DNA from: CAVVZJ01 sp963752755 | Lineage (GTDB): Bacteria; Planctomycetota; Planctomycetia; Isosphaerales; Isosphaeraceae | Length of the DNA stretch: 64,000 bases | Assembly: GCA_963752755.1 (NCBI GenBank) | Contig: CAVVZJ010000001.1 | Coordinates: 434,001 to 498,000, forward strand | Direction: 5' to 3' | Shown: piece after piece, positions 61,574-64,000 of the stretch | Layout of the letters: the number at the start of each line of letters is the position of its first letter | How positions within the stretch are numbered: the stretch's first letter is position 1 | The notes under the pieces: model-generated | The model's database searches: none | Told to the model about the DNA's origin: nothing | The model's input: the letters and a program-made list of their open reading frames with translations, nothing else | Translations under genes and position numbers: made by a program

Positions 61574-64000
61574 TCAATCTTCGTCCTCATCATCCGGATC
61601 TTCCCGATGCGGCATCACAAACGCCGCCCGGACCGGAGGGGGCATTTCTGTCAAAGGCTTCACCGCCTTCCAGATGATCTCGTTGAAGACGAGGTCGTCG
61701 GCCCGGTCCTCCTTCGAGAGATCGAGGGCAAGGGATTCCTTCGCCATCGGGGCATCCGCCGTGTTGATCGCTTTGAGATCGACGCCGGGGGCCTTGCGGG
61801 TGTAGGGGCTGAAGTCGGGCTCGGAGGTGAAGGAGGCGAACATCGGCCGGGCGGCGGCGTCGAACTGGCTCATCGGCTCCAGGCCGAGGATCAGTTCCAT
61901 TGTGCGGAGCATCGAGGAGGTGGAATACATCGTCGAATCGACGGTGTGGCGCTTGATGTAGGGGCTGATCGCCAGGGCCACGGTGCGGTGGGCATCGACG
62001 TGGTCGGAGCCATTCTGGGCGTCGTCCTCGACGACGAAGATGGCCATCTGCTTCCAGAACTTCGAGTGGCTGAGGCCCTCGATGACCATGCCGAGGGCCA
62101 GGTCGTTGTCGCCGAGGTAGGCGAGGACGGTCGGCTTGCCGGGGGAGGTGCCGGAGGTGTGGTCGTTGGGCAGCCGCATGACGATGAGCTGGGGCAACTC
62201 GCCTTCCTTCTCGAAGCGGGCGAGTTCGTCGAGGAAGCGGCGGGCGCGGTCCACGTCGGGGACGTTGAGATTGTAGCTGGGGAACTTCGGATCGACGTGG
62301 CCTTCGAGGATGGGGATCTGGGCCTTGCCGTCATCGACGAACTCGCCGAAGCTGAAGTAGCTGACGCCTTTCTCGGCGGCCCTGTTCCAGAGGTAGCCGC
62401 CGGCGGGGGTGGCGATGTCGAAGTGGCCCTCGGAGGGGTACGGAATGCGCTTGTCGCCGCGGTAGGAGAGGGGCCAGGTGCGCTCGATGAAGTCGGAGGC
62501 GTAGGCGCCCATCGTCCACTCGTGGCCGTCGGCGGAGACCTCGCTCTCGACGTAGAAGTTGTCGAGCAGGACGAACTCGCGGACCAGCGCATGATGATTC
62601 GGCGTCACCTTCTCGGGGAAGAGGCAGATGTCGAGGTCGCCGTTGCCCTCAGGGATGTCGCCGAAGACCTGGTCGTAGGTGCGATTCTCCTTGATAATAT
62701 AAATGCAATACTTGATCGGGGAGGGGTCGCCGAGCTTCGAGGGGATCGGGTTATCCTCGTTCTCCTCGGCGCCGGCGACGGCCTTCGGGTCGCCGCGGCG
62801 GACGGGGCTGCACTCATAGACGGTCTTCGCGTAGTTGGCCATCTCGCGGGGGCCGGGCATGGGGACGACCGAGAGTGAGCCGCGGAAGAGGCCGCCGATG
62901 TACTGGCGGAGCCTGTCGCCGCCGCCGGGTTTGGTGGGCATCGGGCCTTCGCGGTTGGCGAGGGAGTGGGTGCCCTTGCCGTTGGCGATCCAGAGGGTCT
63001 TGCCGTCGCGGGAGGCACGGACGCTCGTCGGATACCAGCCGGCCGGGATGAAGCCGAGCGGATGGCTCTCGCCGGGTTCCTTGACGTTGACCGCGGCGAC
63101 GTCGTTGGTGTTGGCATTGGCGACGAAGAGGACGGAGCCGTCGTTCGAGAGGGCTAATGCGTTCGGCGTGCAGCCGGCGGGGGCCTTCGGGTCGATCGCG
63201 GTGCCGATGGTTTCGAGGGCGCGGCCGTCCTGGTCGAGGTCGTGGACGGTGACGGTGTTGTGGTTGGCGTTGGCGACGTAGAGGACCTCACCCTTCGGGT
63301 CGAGCAGCATCTCGTTCGGATGGGGGCCGGTGGTCCAGCGAGCGGCGACCTCCAGGGAATCATCCGCGTTGACGACCGCGACCTTCGCCGCGCCCCAGAG
63401 GCTGACGTAAACCCGTCCGCGGGGCTCGTCGAGGACGACGTCGTAGGGGTAGGTGTCCTCGCCCAGCTCGGTCTCGCCGACGAGCTTGCCGGATTTGGTG
63501 TCGAACTTCGCGAGGTGATGGGCCCAGGCGTTGGCGGCCCAGAGGGTCTTGCCATCTTTGGAAAGAGCCAGGCCGGCGATGCTGCCCTGGGGACGCTTCG
63601 AGCCGCGCTCGGCGCGGGGCAGGGGTTCGTCCTCGTCGCGCTTCTGGGCGACGGTGTCGCCGCCGTGGTAGGTGAGGGTGGCGGTTTTGGTGAGGTAGCC
63701 GTCCTTGTGGTCGAAGCGGTAGATCACGTCGTCGAAGCCGCCGCCGACGTAGAGCGTGGAGCCGTCGGGCGACCAGACGAGGCCGCCGAAGGTCTCGGGG
63801 ATCGCGACGCGGGCGATGACCTTGTTGGATTTGGTGTCGATCGTGACGACCTCGTGCTCGCCGTAGCCGGCGTGGAGCACGGCGAGGACGGGGGCGGACG
63901 GGTGCTCGGCCATCGTGATCGGCAGGTCGCCAAGCGCGACCTGGCGGCCGGCGGGGTCGAGCTTCCAGCCGTTGGGGAGCTGGACCTGGCCGGAGGGCAT
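61574..64000 (-). CDS. YncE-type beta-propeller / phosphoesterase fusion protein, 5' partial
   Basis: At least 808 residues; the ATG at the window edge is probably internal. The N-terminal half is a YVTN-type propeller (GLVWSPDGSTLYVGGGFDDV, VLYVANANHNTVTVHDLDQD, VLFVANANTNDVAAVNVKEP). The C-terminal half is an alkaline-phosphatase-like phosphoesterase domain: YIIKENRTYDQVFGDIPEGN (catalytic Thr), MVIEGLSHSKFWKQMAIFVV and EDDAQNGSDHVDAHRTVALA (metal Asp/His). It ends IIWKAVKPLTEMPPPVRAAF and an acidic DDEDED-stop, the motif repeated as remnants A and B. Likely secreted; substrate unknown. The phage right end abuts its stop codon. Confidence 0.85.
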   Translation of the reverse strand: MPSGQVQLPNGWKLDPAGRQVALGDLPITMAEHPSAPVLAVLHAGYGEHEVVTIDTKSNKVIARVAIPETFGGLVWSPDGSTLYVGGGFDDVIYRFDHKDGYLTKTATLTYHGGDTVAQKRDEDEPLPRAERGSKRPQGSIAGLALSKDGKTLWAANAWAHHLAKFDTKSGKLVGETELGEDTYPYDVVLDEPRGRVYVSLWGAAKVAVVNADDSLEVAARWTTGPHPNEMLLDPKGEVLYVANANHNTVTVHDLDQDGRALETIGTAIDPKAPAGCTPNALALSNDGSVLFVANANTNDVAAVNVKEPGESHPLGFIPAGWYPTSVRASRDGKTLWIANGKGTHSLANREGPMPTKPGGGDRLRQYIGGLFRGSLSVVPMPGPREMANYAKTVYECSPVRRGDPKAVAGAEENEDNPIPSKLGDPSPIKYCIYIIKENRTYDQVFGDIPEGNGDLDICLFPEKVTPNHHALVREFVLLDNFYVESEVSADGHEWTMGAYASDFIERTWPLSYRGDKRIPYPSEGHFDIATPAGGYLWNRAAEKGVSYFSFGEFVDDGKAQIPILEGHVDPKFPSYNLNVPDVDRARRFLDELARFEKEGELPQLIVMRLPNDHTSGTSPGKPTVLAYLGDNDLALGMVIEGLSHSKFWKQMAIFVVEDDAQNGSDHVDAHRTVALAISPYIKRHTVDSTMYSTSSMLRTMELILGLEPMSQFDAAARPMFASFTSEPDFSPYTRKAPGVDLKAINTADAPMAKESLALDLSKEDRADDLVFNEIIWKAVKPLTEMPPPVRAAFVMPHREDPDDEDED

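Larger units (their letters stand above)
59019..61590 (+). pseudogene. Large serine recombinase (phage integrase), split by an IS5-family element
   Basis: The catalytic domain starts MSMIARGLLGRACVYSRVSN with the conserved YxRVS serine motif (nucleophile Ser), then LVRSQVHCAILFDEF and ESERIKIAERMDRGRRMRRE. A recombinase domain follows (GWSYNQVVKDLNARGIPSPA) and a zinc-ribbon domain with CGKCGHKLYPVH and CRSRW...C. The IS (60455-61352) interrupts MRPLIES|LRAEVKNAENRL; without it and one TGA copy the frame is intact. The C-terminal coiled coil continues to KIDLYVDLFN at the phosphoesterase stop, so the last codons come from att/host DNA. The split copy lacks part of its C-terminal domain and is probably inactive. 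Confidence 0.85.

Overview
The window is high-GC DNA from a planctomycete, probably of the Isosphaeraceae type. This is inferred from gene content: a short CsrA-like protein beside a sigma factor, a BBP2-type porin, a secreted TlpA-like thioredoxin, a YncE-type propeller/phosphoesterase, a Pkn kinase with TPRs, and the TGPKTAAGK repeat-family protein. No rRNA, tRNA or CRISPR array was seen.

Layout. 1-13.9 kb is ordinary chromosome: M48 protease, repeat-family protein, astacin-like metalloprotease, secreted proteins, TlpA thioredoxin, esterase, sigma factor plus CsrA, DegT aminotransferase, CbiX-type chelatase, MsrA and a polytopic membrane protein. 14.0-17.1 kb holds a Ser/Thr kinase gene flanked by two imperfect ~220-bp direct repeats. 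These look like 3' ends of the phosphoesterase gene type found intact at the right edge. 17.7-20.7 kb carries two outer-membrane proteins. 20.7-28.9 kb is a leftward operon for urea use: Tat-type beta-carbonic anhydrase, urea transporter, urease UreA, UreB and UreC, accessory proteins UreF, UreG and UreD, and an unknown membrane protein. An OprP-like porin lies upstream. 30.9-61.6 kb is a prophage.

The prophage has two arms. A leftward early arm encodes a sigma-like factor, RusA resolvase, a MazG-like protein, HTH proteins, a helicase, a ParB-like protein, a prim-pol and a Rad52-like annealase. A rightward late arm encodes terminase, portal, tail or adaptor proteins, scaffold and major capsid. 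They diverge from an intergenic switch with a perfect 36-bp palindrome (39383-39418). The late arm is interrupted at 51-54 kb by a leftward cassette and an IS5-family element. The serine recombinase at the right end is split by a second IS5-family element with a clear TGA target duplication. The right phage border falls on the stop codon of the phosphoesterase gene.

About fifteen genes need a single-base frame change to read through, including ureA and the major capsid gene. At several of these sites one base restores the family motif. I read most as sequence errors, so these genes are annotated across the shift with the site stated.
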